This document shows, piece by piece, positions 46,373 to 54,846 of a stretch of 64,000 bases of DNA. This stretch comes from Thermus thermamylovorans (GTDB taxonomy: Bacteria > Deinococcota > Deinococci > Deinococcales > Thermaceae): the NCBI RefSeq assembly GCF_004307015.1, contig NZ_SIJL01000004.1, positions 62,001 to 126,000 of the forward strand. The letters are read 5' to 3'. How positions within the stretch are numbered: the first letter of the stretch is position 1; every line of letters starts with the position of its first letter. The notes beneath the pieces were generated by a model. It was not told the DNA's origin, did not search any database, and was given only the letters and a program-made list of their open reading frames with translations. The position numbers were made by a program, and so were the translations under genes.

Positions 46373-47630
46373 GCTCCTATCCCTGGCCCTCCTCCTCCTG
46401 CCCGCCCTGGCCCAGGGGGCCTTCGCCCCCCTCGCGGACCACCCCCTCCGGCGCCAGGCGGAAGCCCTCCTCCTGGCGGCGCAAAAGGGCCTGGAGGCCC
46501 AGACCACACCCCTGGCCCTGAACCTCCAGGGCAACTACGCCCGCCTCGGCTACGAGTGCACCCCCCCCGCCCTCTGCCCGGGCCTCCCCGGGGAGGCCCG
46601 GGCCCTCACCCTGGCCCTGGTCCTCACCCCCTTCCCCTTCGGGGAGGTGGCGGACGGGGTGGCGCGGGGCAGGCTCGGGGTGCGGCGGGCGGAGCTGGCC
46701 TACCGCCGCGTCCTGACGGGGCTCCAGGCCCAGGCGGTAGCGGCCCACGGCCGCTACCAGGAAGCCCGCCTGGGCCTGCGCCTGGCGGAAGGGGGGGTGG
46801 AGCTGGCCCAGAAGGCCCTGGAGGCCGCCCGCACCCGGGGGGCCAACCCCCGGGAGGTGCGGGAGGCGGAGCTTGCCCTCCTGGAGGCCCAAAGCCGCCT
46901 GGAGGAGGCCCGAAGGGGCCTGGAGCTCGCCCGGCGGGCAGCGGAGGGGCTGGTGGACCTGGAGGCCCCCCTTCCCGAGATCCCCCCGCCCCAGGGGACG
47001 ACTCCCCTGGCCCTGGAGGAGGCGCGGCTCGCCCTCCTGGAGGCGGAGACGGCCCTGAGGAGCGCCGGCAGGGGCCTCCTGCCCACCCTCCAGGGGAGCT
47101 ACCTCCTCTACCCCAGCGGCCAGGACACCCTGGCCCTCACCCTCTCCAGCCGCACCCTCCAGCCCACCCTGAGCTACACCCGCCAGGACCCCCCCCGCCC
47201 CCCCACGGCGGTGCCCGGGGGCAGCTACCGGGTGCGGGAGGAGCTCCGCCTCTCCCTCTCCCTCACCCTCTCCCCCGCCCTCTTCGCCGCCCTGGAGGCG
47301 GCGGAGGCCCAGGCGCAGGGGGCCCGGGAGGCCCTGAGGGCCGCGGAGGCGCAGGCCCGCCTGCAGGAGGCGAGCCTCCAGGCCGCCCTGGCGGGCGCCG
47401 AGCGGGCCTTGGCCCAGGCCCGGGCCCGCCTGGAGGCCGAGGAGCGGAGCCTGGAGGAGGCCCGCAGGCGCCTGGAGCTCGGCCTGGAAAGCCCCCTGGG
47501 CCTCCTGCAGGCCGAGCTTGCCCGCATGCAGGCGGAGCTCAACCGGCTCCGCGCCGAAAACGAAAGGAGAAACCGCATCATGGAGCTTTACCAGTTCTAC
47601 GGGGAGATCCTTCCGGAGGTGACCCGGTGA
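46365..47630 (+). CDS. TolC-like outer membrane efflux protein
   Basis: A 421-residue exported protein starting at GTG 46365 with signal ARLLSLALLLLPALAQG. Most of the chain is long amphipathic helix rich in Ala, Leu, Glu and Arg (for example VELAQKALEAARTRGA, EEARRGLELARRAAEGL, RALAQARARLEAEERSL), with two beta-like segments near residues 60-95 and 240-300. This is the TolC pattern of helical barrel plus beta strands. It forms the outer membrane exit for the RND system encoded downstream. Spacing is a tight overlap on both sides. Confidence 0.83.
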   Translation: MARLLSLALLLLPALAQGAFAPLADHPLRRQAEALLLAAQKGLEAQTTPLALNLQGNYARLGYECTPPALCPGLPGEARALTLALVLTPFPFGEVADGVARGRLGVRRAELAYRRVLTGLQAQAVAAHGRYQEARLGLRLAEGGVELAQKALEAARTRGANPREVREAELALLEAQSRLEEARRGLELARRAAEGLVDLEAPLPEIPPPQGTTPLALEEARLALLEAETALRSAGRGLLPTLQGSYLLYPSGQDTLALTLSSRTLQPTLSYTRQDPPRPPTAVPGGSYRVREELRLSLSLTLSPALFAALEAAEAQAQGAREALRAAEAQARLQEASLQAALAGAERALAQARARLEAEERSLEEARRRLELGLESPLGLLQAELARMQAELNRLRAENERRNRIMELYQFYGEILPEVTR

Positions 47631-48592
47631 GAAGCGCCCTCTTCCTGGCCGCCCTGCTGGGCCCCGCCCTGGCCCAGCCCCTGGCCGAGGCCCTGCAAAA
47701 GGCCCCCGAGACCCCTGGGGTGGTGACCGCCCGCCTGGAGCGCGAGGCCCGGGCCCGGGACCTGGAGCGCACCTTGCAGGACCCCCTGCGCACCCTTCTG
47801 GCGGAGCTCCAGGCCCGCCAGGCGGAGGCCCTGGCCCGAGCCCGGCTGAAAAGGGCCCTGGCCCAGGCCCAAAGCGAGATCGCCTCCGCCTACGCCCAGG
47901 CCCAGGAGGCCCTCCTCCAGGTGGCCCTGGCGGAGAAGGCCCTGGAGGTGGCGGAGCTGGCCCTGCGGGCCGCGGAGATCCGCGCCCAGGGAGGCGGGGC
48001 CACGGCCCTGGAGGTCCTGGAGGCGCAAAACCGCGCCCTCGAGGCCCGCAAGAACCTGGAGCTGGCCCGAAGCGGCCGGGAAGCCGCCCTGGCGGCCCTG
48101 GCCAACCTGGTGGGCCCCTGGACCCCGGAAGGGGTGGGGGAGGTCCCCCCGCTACCGGAGCCCGAGGTGGTGGAAGGGCTCCTGCGGGCGCACGCCGACC
48201 TCCTCTCCCTGCGGCAGTCCCTGGAGCTGGTGCGCTTCCAGCGGGGGCTTCTGGACGAGAGCTTCGTCCCCAGGCGGGAGATCGAGGCCCTGGAGGACCA
48301 GGCCCGCCTCCTGGAGGAAAACCTGCAGGCCCTGGAGCGCTCCCTCCGGGTGGGCCTCCAGGCCCGCTACGACCAGCTCCCGCCCCTCCTCCAGGGGATC
48401 CGGGCGGCGGAGGAGGCCCTGAGGGCGGCCCGCGAGCGGCTCGAGGCGGAACAGGCCCGCTTCCAGGCGGGGCTCGCGAGCCGCCTGGCCCTCCTGCAGC
48501 AGGAGCTCGCCCTGCTGCAGGCGGAGCTCGCCTTCGCCCAGGCCAAGCACGGCTACCTGAAGGCCTACTACGGCCTCCTGGCCTCGAGGTGA
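47627..48592 (+). CDS. Second, shorter TolC-like/helical outer membrane protein
   Basis: A 321-residue protein from GTG 47627 (GTGA overlap with the first TolC-like gene), with signal RSALFLAALLGPALAQ. It too is dominated by long Ala/Leu/Glu helices (QAQEALLQVALAEKALEVAELALRA region; FQAGLASRLALLQQELALLQ). It contains the GATALEVLEAQNRALEAR motif typical of the TolC/OEP repeat, but is about 100 residues short and I cannot locate two full beta hairpin regions. It may pair with the first protein in a mixed channel or be a periplasmic partner. Confidence 0.72.
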   Translation: MRSALFLAALLGPALAQPLAEALQKAPETPGVVTARLEREARARDLERTLQDPLRTLLAELQARQAEALARARLKRALAQAQSEIASAYAQAQEALLQVALAEKALEVAELALRAAEIRAQGGGATALEVLEAQNRALEARKNLELARSGREAALAALANLVGPWTPEGVGEVPPLPEPEVVEGLLRAHADLLSLRQSLELVRFQRGLLDESFVPRREIEALEDQARLLEENLQALERSLRVGLQARYDQLPPLLQGIRAAEEALRAARERLEAEQARFQAGLASRLALLQQELALLQAELAFAQAKHGYLKAYYGLLASR

Positions 48593-49785
48593 AGATGCGG
48601 CCCTACCTGCTGCTCCTCCTTCTGGTCCTCGCCGCCTGCGCCCCCCGGCGGGCCGAGCCCCCCCAGGAGGCCCCCTCCCCCCCGGCCCTGGCGGCCCAGG
48701 TGCGGGTGGTGGAGGCCCGGCCGGGCCTCCTGGAACGGGAGGCCCGGGCCTCGGCCACCCTGCGGCCCGAGCGGGAGAGCCTGGTGGCCGCCGGGGCCTC
48801 GGGCCGGGTGGTGCGGGCCCTTCCCGCGGGCACCCGGGTGGGGGCGGGGGAAGGGGTGGTCTTCCTGGACCCCGCCCCCTTCCGGGAGGCCCTGGAAGGG
48901 GCCCGGCTGGCCCTGAGGCAGGCCGAGGCCAACCTGGAGCGGACCCGGAACCAGCTCTTGGGGAGCCGGGCTGCCCTCCTGGCCCAGCTCCGGGCGGCGG
49001 AGGTGCAGCTGGAGGCGGCGAGGAGGCGCTACGTCGAAGGGCAGGCCCTCCTCCAGGCCGGGGCCCTGGCCCCCCTGGACCTCCAGGGCCTGGAGGCCCA
49101 GCTCCGCCAGGCGGAGGGCGCCTACGAAAACGCCAAGGAGGCCCTGGAGCGGCTGGAACGGGCCGAGGACCTCAGGCTCCTGGAGCTCCAGGTGGAGGCG
49201 GCCCGCCTCCAGGTGGCCCAGGCGGAGCGGGCCCTGCGGGAAAGCGTGGTCCGGGCCCCCTTCGCCGGGGAGGTGGTGGAGGTCCTGGTGCGGGAGGGGG
49301 AGTTTTTGGGCACGGGAAGCCCCGCCTTCCGCCTGGCCACGCCCCAAAGCCTCCTGGCCAAGGCCCTCCTGCCCCCGGAGGAGGCGGCCCGCCTGGGGCC
49401 GGGAACCCCCTTCCGCCTGGTCCAGGGAGGGGTGGAGGCGGAGGCCCGGCTCCTGCGGCGCACGGACCTTCCCGGGCAGGCCCAGCTGGTGGAGGTGGTC
49501 CTGCAGCCCGCCGAGGGGAGCGGCCTCCTGCCGGGGGCGGCGGAGGTCCGCTTCCCCCTGCCCCTGGCGGAGGGCGTCTTGGTCCCCGCGGGGGCCCTGG
49601 TGGTCCGGGGCGGGGAGGCCCAGGTCTTCCGGGTGGTGGAGGGGGAGGCCCGTAGCACCCCCGTGCGCCTCCTGGCCCAGGAGGGGGAGCTGGCAGCGGT
49701 GGCGGGCCTCCCTCCGGGGAGCCTGCTGGTCTTTCCCGTGCCCGAAGGGCTCAGGGACGGGGATAGGGTGGAGGTGGTGCGGTGA
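48589..49785 (+). CDS. RND efflux periplasmic adaptor (membrane fusion) lipoprotein
   Basis: A 398-residue adaptor with lipobox LLVLAACAP. Domain order is biotinyl-lipoyl half (SLVAAGASGRVVRALPAGTRVGAGE), alpha-helical hairpin (about residues 100-215, EALEGARLALRQAEANLERT onward), second lipoyl half (VVRAPFAGEVVEVLVREGEFLGTG), and beta-barrel/membrane-proximal domains. It would connect the inner-membrane pump to the TolC-like protein. The start GTG overlaps the upstream stop and its own stop overlaps the RND gene (GTGA). Confidence 0.92.
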   Translation: MKMRPYLLLLLLVLAACAPRRAEPPQEAPSPPALAAQVRVVEARPGLLEREARASATLRPERESLVAAGASGRVVRALPAGTRVGAGEGVVFLDPAPFREALEGARLALRQAEANLERTRNQLLGSRAALLAQLRAAEVQLEAARRRYVEGQALLQAGALAPLDLQGLEAQLRQAEGAYENAKEALERLERAEDLRLLELQVEAARLQVAQAERALRESVVRAPFAGEVVEVLVREGEFLGTGSPAFRLATPQSLLAKALLPPEEAARLGPGTPFRLVQGGVEAEARLLRRTDLPGQAQLVEVVLQPAEGSGLLPGAAEVRFPLPLAEGVLVPAGALVVRGGEAQVFRVVEGEARSTPVRLLAQEGELAAVAGLPPGSLLVFPVPEGLRDGDRVEVVR

Positions 49786-52700
49786 GGGAGAACCGCCTGG
49801 TGAGCTTCTTCGTGGAGCGCTTCGTCTTCGCCACCGCCCTCTTCCTGGGGGTGGTCCTGGTGGGCCTGCTCCTGGGAAGCCGCCTGGGGGTGGAGCTCCT
49901 GCCCCGCTTCACCTTCCCGGTGGTGGCGGTGACCGCCAGCTACCCGGGGGCGGGCCCGGAGGAGGTGGTGGAGGAGGTGGTGCGCCCCCTGGAGGACGCC
50001 CTGGCCACCCTGGCAGGGGTGGACCAGATCGGGGCCAACGCCGGGGAGGGGTTCGCCCTGATCTTCGTCCAGTTCCAGCAGGGGGTGAACGTGGACCAGG
50101 CCTTGGTGGAGGTCTCCCAGAAGGTGGCCGCCGTCCGCGACCGCCTCCCCCGGGACGCCTCCGCCCCCGTGGTGCAGAAGTTCGACCCCACCGCCTTCCC
50201 CATCCTCTTCCTGGCCCTGGAGGGGCCGGGGGCCAGCCTGGCGGAGCTGGGACGGCTGGCGGAGGAAGGGGTCAAGCCCAGGCTGCAGCAGGTGCCCGGG
50301 GTGGCGGAGGTGCGCCTGGCGGGAGCCCCCAGGGAGGCCATCCGGGTCTACCTGGACCCTGACCGGCTGCGCCTTTTCGGCGTGAGCCCCCTCCAGGTGA
50401 GCCAGGCCATCGGCCAGGCCGCGGTCTCCCTGCCCCTGGGGAGCCTGGAGGACGGGCGGCGGCAGATCCTCACCCTGCGCAGCACCCCCAGGACCCCGGA
50501 GGAGGTGGCGGAGGTCCTGGTGGACCCCGTGCGGGGCCTGCGGGTGCGGGACCTGGGGCGGGTCAGCCTGGAGGCGGAAGGGGCGGAGACCCTGAGCCGC
50601 TTCAACGGCCGCCCCGTGGTCCAGCTGGCCGTGGTCAAGACCCCCGAGGGCAACGCCGTGGCGGTGGCGGACGGGGTGCTGCGGCAGCTGGCGGAGATCC
50701 CCCTGCCTGAGGGGTACCGGATCCTCCCCGCCTTCGACACCACGGAGGCCATCCGCAACGCCGTGCGGGACACGGGGCGGGAGGTCCTCCTGGCCTCCCT
50801 GGCCGTGGCCCTCACCGTCCTCCTCTTCCTGGGCCAGCTCAACTCGGTGTTCTCCGTCCTGCTGGCCATCCCCATCACCCTCTCGGGGGCCCTCCTCCTC
50901 TTCGGGGTCCTGGGCTTCACCTTCAACCTCCTCACCCTCTTGGCCCTGATCGTGGCGGTGGGCATCGTGGTGGACGACTCCATCGTGGTCACGGAGAACA
51001 TCGACCGCTACCGCAAGATGGGCCTCCCTCCCAAGGAGGCGGTGATCCGGGGGGCCAGCGAGGTGAGCGCCGCCGTGGGGGCGGCCACCCTCAGCCTCCT
51101 GGCGGTCTTCCTCCCCATCAGCTTCCTCCCCGGGCTCATCGGGGACATCTTCCGCCAGTTCGCCCTGGGGGTGGCGGCGGCCATCGCCGTGAGCTACCTG
51201 GAGGCCTTCCTCTTCCTCACCGTGCGCCTGGCCTACCTGCCCGACCCCGAGCCCCCGCCCCTCAAGGAGGCCCTCCGGGCCCTGCGCCTCCTGCCCCAGG
51301 ACCTGCGCTTCGGGTTCCGGGAGGCCCCCAGAAGCCCCCTCTTCTGGGCCCTGGCCCTGGGCCTGGCCGCCCTCCTTTACCGGCTCCAGCCCCCCCTGGC
51401 CCTCCTGGCCCTCCTCACCCCCCTCCTGGCGGGCCTCCTGCGCTACGGGGGGAGGCTCTTCCTGGACCTGCTGGGGGCCCTGGTGCGGGCCCTTTGGCAG
51501 GGGGTGCAACGGGGGACGGACCGGGTGGCCTCGGGCTATGTGGGCCTCCTGGACTGGACCCTGGGGCGCCCCTGGCTCCCCTTGGGGCTCGGCCTCCTCT
51601 TCTTCGCCTCGGGGCTCCTCCTCCTGCCCCGCATCCCCTTCAGCTTCGTGGCGGCCAGCGACACCGGCCGCCTCACCGTCACCCTCCGCCTCCCCGAAGG
51701 CACCCCTCTCCTGGTCGCAGACGGCGCGGTGCGGCGCCTGGAGGCCCTCTTCCTGGCCGACCCCGCGGTGAAGAGCGTCCTGGCCACCACCGGGGCCCGG
51801 ACCATCGGGGGGCTGGGGGCGGCCAACCCCGCCCGGGGGGAGCTGCAGGTCACCCTCAGGCCCAAGCGGGAGCGGGACCCCATCCGGGCGGTGGAGGCCC
51901 GGCTCCAGGCCCTGGGGGAGGAGGCCCTGAGGGACTTCCCCGGGGCGAGCCTGCGGGTCTTCGCCCAGACCGGGCCCGAGGCCGGGGACGCGGACCTGCA
52001 GCTCACCCTCACCGCCCCCAGCCGGGCCCTCCTGGAGGAGCGGGTGCCGCGGATCCTCGAGGCCATCCAAACCCTGCCCTACGTGGAGGAGGCCCGGAGC
52101 ACCCTGGACGGGGCGGGCTTCGAACGGGTCTTCCGCCCCGACCCCGCCCGCCTGGCCCAGGCCGGCCTCACCCCCCAGGAGGTGGCCCTCACCTTACGGG
52201 CCTACCTGGCGGGGGTGGAGGCGGCCACCGCCCGCGGTGGGGAGCGGGAATACCCCATCCTGGTCCAGGCGGACCCCTTGCGGGTGAGAAGCGAGGGGGA
52301 CCTCCTCGCCCTCCCCATCTTCTCCCCCGCCCGTCAGGCGGCCCTTCCCCTCTCCCAGGTGGGGAGGTTCACCAGCGAGCCCGCCCCCACCACCCTAAGC
52401 CGCCTGAACGGGGGGTGGAGCGCGGGGGTGAACCTCTTCCTGCGGCCGGAGGCCCCGGGGCAGTTCCAGGTGCAGGCGGAGATCCGGGAGCTTCTGGAGG
52501 GGGAGGGGCTGCTGGCGGGCCTCAGCCTGGTGCCCACGGGGATCGCCAGCCTCACCCAGGACCTGGCGGAACTGGCCCCCTTCGCCTTCGCCCTGGCCCT
52601 GGTGCTGAACTACCTGGTGATCGCCAGCCAGTTCAACGCCTGGCGCTTCCCCCTTTACCTCTTCCTGCCCGTCCCCCTGGCGGTGGCGGGAGCCCTTTGG

Positions 52701-53093
52701 GGGGTCTACCTCCTGGGGCTGGGCCTGGACGTGATCAGCGTCCTGGGCCTGGTGATCCTCATCGGCCTGGTCACCAAAAACGCCATCCTCCTCCTGGACT
52801 TCACCGTGCGCCGGCTGGAGGCCACCGACCTGCGCACGGCCCTGCTGGAGGCCGCCCGCCTCCGCTTCCGGCCCATCCTCATGACCACCCTGACCCTCCT
52901 GGTCATCAGCCTGCCCATCCTCCTTTCCCTAGGGGAGGGGACGGAGTACCGCAGGCCCCTGGGGGCCATCATCCTAGGGGGGGTTTCCACCTCCGCCCTC
53001 CTCACCCTCTTCGTGGTCCCCGCGGCCTTCTACGCCTTCGAGGGGAGGCGGCGGGCAAAGAGGCCCAGGGAGGAAGCCCCTGCCCTGAGGTGA
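49782..53093 (+). CDS. RND family multidrug/metabolite efflux pump
   Basis: A 1103-residue inner-membrane pump (AcrB/MexB type, HAE1-like). It shows FPVVAVTASYPGAGPEEVVEEVVRPLE after TM1, the TM4 proton-relay pair in VGIVVDDSIVVTENIDRY, and the TM10 Lys in IGLVTKNAILLLDF. Between TM6 and TM7 there is an additional hydrophobic stretch (SPLFWALALGLAALLYRLQPPLALLALLTPLLAGLL, starting about residue 521) that could form two extra helices. The family usually has 12 helices and 1020-1060 residues. Substrate unknown. Confidence 0.93.
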   Translation: MRENRLVSFFVERFVFATALFLGVVLVGLLLGSRLGVELLPRFTFPVVAVTASYPGAGPEEVVEEVVRPLEDALATLAGVDQIGANAGEGFALIFVQFQQGVNVDQALVEVSQKVAAVRDRLPRDASAPVVQKFDPTAFPILFLALEGPGASLAELGRLAEEGVKPRLQQVPGVAEVRLAGAPREAIRVYLDPDRLRLFGVSPLQVSQAIGQAAVSLPLGSLEDGRRQILTLRSTPRTPEEVAEVLVDPVRGLRVRDLGRVSLEAEGAETLSRFNGRPVVQLAVVKTPEGNAVAVADGVLRQLAEIPLPEGYRILPAFDTTEAIRNAVRDTGREVLLASLAVALTVLLFLGQLNSVFSVLLAIPITLSGALLLFGVLGFTFNLLTLLALIVAVGIVVDDSIVVTENIDRYRKMGLPPKEAVIRGASEVSAAVGAATLSLLAVFLPISFLPGLIGDIFRQFALGVAAAIAVSYLEAFLFLTVRLAYLPDPEPPPLKEALRALRLLPQDLRFGFREAPRSPLFWALALGLAALLYRLQPPLALLALLTPLLAGLLRYGGRLFLDLLGALVRALWQGVQRGTDRVASGYVGLLDWTLGRPWLPLGLGLLFFASGLLLLPRIPFSFVAASDTGRLTVTLRLPEGTPLLVADGAVRRLEALFLADPAVKSVLATTGARTIGGLGAANPARGELQVTLRPKRERDPIRAVEARLQALGEEALRDFPGASLRVFAQTGPEAGDADLQLTLTAPSRALLEERVPRILEAIQTLPYVEEARSTLDGAGFERVFRPDPARLAQAGLTPQEVALTLRAYLAGVEAATARGGEREYPILVQADPLRVRSEGDLLALPIFSPARQAALPLSQVGRFTSEPAPTTLSRLNGGWSAGVNLFLRPEAPGQFQVQAEIRELLEGEGLLAGLSLVPTGIASLTQDLAELAPFAFALALVLNYLVIASQFNAWRFPLYLFLPVPLAVAGALWGVYLLGLGLDVISVLGLVILIGLVTKNAILLLDFTVRRLEATDLRTALLEAARLRFRPILMTTLTLLVISLPILLSLGEGTEYRRPLGAIILGGVSTSALLTLFVVPAAFYAFEGRRRAKRPREEAPALR

Positions 53094-53096
53094 GCC

Positions 53097-53867
53097 GTGG
53101 ACGCCCGGAAGCTCCTCCTCCTCTTCCTCCTGGCCGCCACCCTCCTGGCGGCGGGGGTGGTGGGGGTGTCCTACCACTTCCTCAGGCCCCTCAGGGCGGA
53201 GGGCCTGGCCCGGGAGGCCCTCCTCCGCCCCGGCCTGGAGGCGCGGGAGGCCCCGTACGGTCTGGAGCTCATCCCCCGGGCCCCCAAGGCCCTCCTGGCC
53301 TTCTACCCCGGGGCCCGGGTGGAGCCTTTGGCCTACGCCCCCGTCCTGGCCCCCGTGGCCGAGGCCGGGTACCTGGTGGCCCTCCTGGAGGTCCCCTCGG
53401 GCATCGCCCTCCTGGCCCGGGAAAGGGCCCTGGAGGCTGGGAGGGCCCACCCCGGCCTTCCCCTGGTGGTAGGGGGGCACAGCCTGGGCGGGGTGGCCGC
53501 GGCGGAGGTGGCCGCCCGGGAGGGCCTCCCTCTGGTCCTCTTCGCCAGCTACCCCGAGGCCGACCTCTCGGGGGAGCGCTTCCCCACCCTGGCCCTTTAC
53601 GGCACGGAGGACGGCCTCCTGCCCCCTGAGGAGGCCCGGGAAAAGGCCCGGCGCCTGCCCCGGGGCGCCCGGGTGGTCTTCCTGGAAGGCCTGAACCACG
53701 CGGGCTTCGGGGCCTACGGGGCGCAGCGGGGAGACCGGCCCGCCACCCGGCCCCGGGAAGAGCTCTGGCGGGGGATCGCCGAGGAGGTCCTCCTCTTTCT
53801 GGAGAGCCTGGGCCTGGAGGCGCCCCCCTTGCCCCAGTCCCGGCGGTCCGCCCCGGCCGCCCCATAA
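53097..53867 (+). CDS. Membrane-anchored alpha/beta hydrolase
   Basis: A 256-residue hydrolase with an N-terminal helix (KLLLLFLLAATLLAAGVVGVSYHFL). The catalytic triad can be placed: nucleophile Ser in VVGGHSLGGVAA, Asp in LYGTEDGLLP, and His in LNHAGFGAYG. It resembles small exported carboxylesterase/dienelactone-hydrolase-like proteins. GTG 53097 lies 3 bp after the RND gene, so it is cotranscribed with the efflux genes; degradation of an exported or toxic ester is a guess. The stop overlaps the next ATG (TAATG). Confidence 0.82.
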   Translation: MDARKLLLLFLLAATLLAAGVVGVSYHFLRPLRAEGLAREALLRPGLEAREAPYGLELIPRAPKALLAFYPGARVEPLAYAPVLAPVAEAGYLVALLEVPSGIALLARERALEAGRAHPGLPLVVGGHSLGGVAAAEVAAREGLPLVLFASYPEADLSGERFPTLALYGTEDGLLPPEEAREKARRLPRGARVVFLEGLNHAGFGAYGAQRGDRPATRPREELWRGIAEEVLLFLESLGLEAPPLPQSRRSAPAAP

Positions 53868-54694
53868 TGGAAGATGGAAGCATGGCCCGGAAAAGACCCT
53901 GGGATGTCCGCCTGAGCCTCTACACCTGGACCAAGGGGCTGGCCAGCGGCCTTTACCTGGTGGGCGGTGCCCTTCTGCTCCTGGGGGATCTGGGCCCCGA
54001 CCACCCCCTCTGGCGCTGGCAAATCCCCCTCTTGGCCCTCTTTTTCCTGGTCCTCACCGCCGGGCTGCTGGTCTCCGAGCTAGGGCATCCCGAGCGCTTC
54101 TACAAGGTACTCCTGGGACGGCCCCAGAGCTGGCTCACCCGGGGAGCCTACCTGCTCACCGCCTTCGGAGGGCTCCTGGGCCTGCACCTCCTGGTCAGCC
54201 TGCTGGACTGGACGGGGCTTTACCCCCTCCTGGCAGGGCTCGGCCTGCCCCTGGCCCTCATGAACGCGGCCTACACCGCCTACCTTTTCCGCCAGGTAGG
54301 CTCCACCTCCTTGTGGCTGAGCCCCTTGCTGCCCCTCAGCCTGGGGGTCCAGGCCGTGGCCCTGGGCGCGGCCACCCTGCTCCTCCTCCACCCCGCCACG
54401 CTCCCGGCCTGGCTCTTGCCGACCGCTGCTCTGGCCCACCTGGGCCTCGTCCTGCTGGAGATCGGCCGGCAGGGTCCGGGGTTCGTGGAAGCCCTGGCAC
54501 GGGGGGAGCGCCTCGCTCTACGGCTGGGAGCGGGGCTCCCCCTTTTGGGCCTCCTGGCCCCCTGGCTGAAGGGGATGAGCGCCCTTGCCTTCCTGGCAGG
54601 CCTCCTGGCCTACGCCCATTTCCTGGCCCAGGCGGGGCAGGCCAAAGACCCCTCCCTGGGGGAGGGGTGGCGGGACCCGGACGCCCGTTGGTGA
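53867..54694 (+). CDS. NrfD/PsrC-like membrane protein (first of two)
   Basis: A 275-residue protein with eight hydrophobic helices. WTKGLASGLYLVGGALLLLG near the N-terminus and SELGHPERFYKVLLGRPQSWLTRGAYLL are typical of the NrfD quinol-interacting subunit of molybdoenzyme complexes. ATG 53867 overlaps the hydrolase stop; an in-frame ATG 53882 is an equally possible start. No Fe-S partner gene is adjacent upstream; the complex it serves may be the formate dehydrogenase beginning at 54847, from which it is separated by a hairpin and a promoter. Confidence 0.78.
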   Translation: MEDGSMARKRPWDVRLSLYTWTKGLASGLYLVGGALLLLGDLGPDHPLWRWQIPLLALFFLVLTAGLLVSELGHPERFYKVLLGRPQSWLTRGAYLLTAFGGLLGLHLLVSLLDWTGLYPLLAGLGLPLALMNAAYTAYLFRQVGSTSLWLSPLLPLSLGVQAVALGAATLLLLHPATLPAWLLPTAALAHLGLVLLEIGRQGPGFVEALARGERLALRLGAGLPLLGLLAPWLKGMSALAFLAGLLAYAHFLAQAGQAKDPSLGEGWRDPDARW

Positions 54695-54710
54695 AGGGGC
54701 CGGGTCCCGC
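54670..54710 (+). terminator. 11-bp hairpin across the end of the first NrfD-like gene
   Basis: GCGGGACCCGG at 54670-54680 pairs perfectly with CCGGGTCCCGC at 54700-54710; the loop contains the stop codon. AAAGG follows, so it is terminator-like without a U-tract. It isolates the efflux/NrfD unit from the formate dehydrogenase promoter. Confidence 0.5.
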
Positions 54711-54727
54711 AAAGGTGAGCTTGCTGC

Positions 54728-54756
54728 TTGACCCTCCGGGTAGGGACCTTTATACT
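54728..54756 (+). promoter_or_regulatory. Formate dehydrogenase operon promoter (TTGACC - 17 bp - TATACT)
   Basis: TTGACC at 54728-54733 and TATACT at 54751-54756 are 17 bp apart, one of the two clearest promoters in the window. A transcript would start near 54763, leaving a leader of about 84 nt with paired repeats. Confidence 0.85.
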
Positions 54757-54792
54757 CCCCGCAACAACCCTAAGGGGGGTATACAGCCTTAA

Positions 54793-54833
54793 GGAATTCC
54801 CCTCCTAGCCTAGAGCAACCCTTGGAATTCCCC
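54793..54833 (+). repeat. Two GGAATTCCCC direct repeats in the fdh leader
   Basis: GGAATTCCCC occurs at 54793-54802 and 54824-54833, 31 bp apart start to start, each containing the 8-bp palindrome GGAATTCC. A CCTTAAGG palindrome abuts the first copy at 54787-54794. Possible operators or RNA structure; the binding factor is unknown. Confidence 0.45.
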
Positions 54834-54838
54834 CAAGG
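54820..54838 (+). promoter_or_regulatory. Hairpin masking the fdh ribosome binding site
   Basis: CCTTGG at 54820-54825 pairs with CCAAGG at 54833-54838 across a 7-nt loop. The 3' arm includes the first four bases of the ribosome site AAGGAGG (54835-54841) of the catalytic subunit gene, so the helix could limit translation initiation. Confidence 0.45.
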
Positions 54839-54846
54839 AGGTGTGT

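Noticed and set aside
49122-52070. A 982-codon open frame on the minus strand through the RND genes
   Set aside because: It is antisense to genes with clear motifs, is full of Pro/Gly/Arg-rich low-complexity sequence and has no start or ribosome signal. High GC removes stops from antisense frames.
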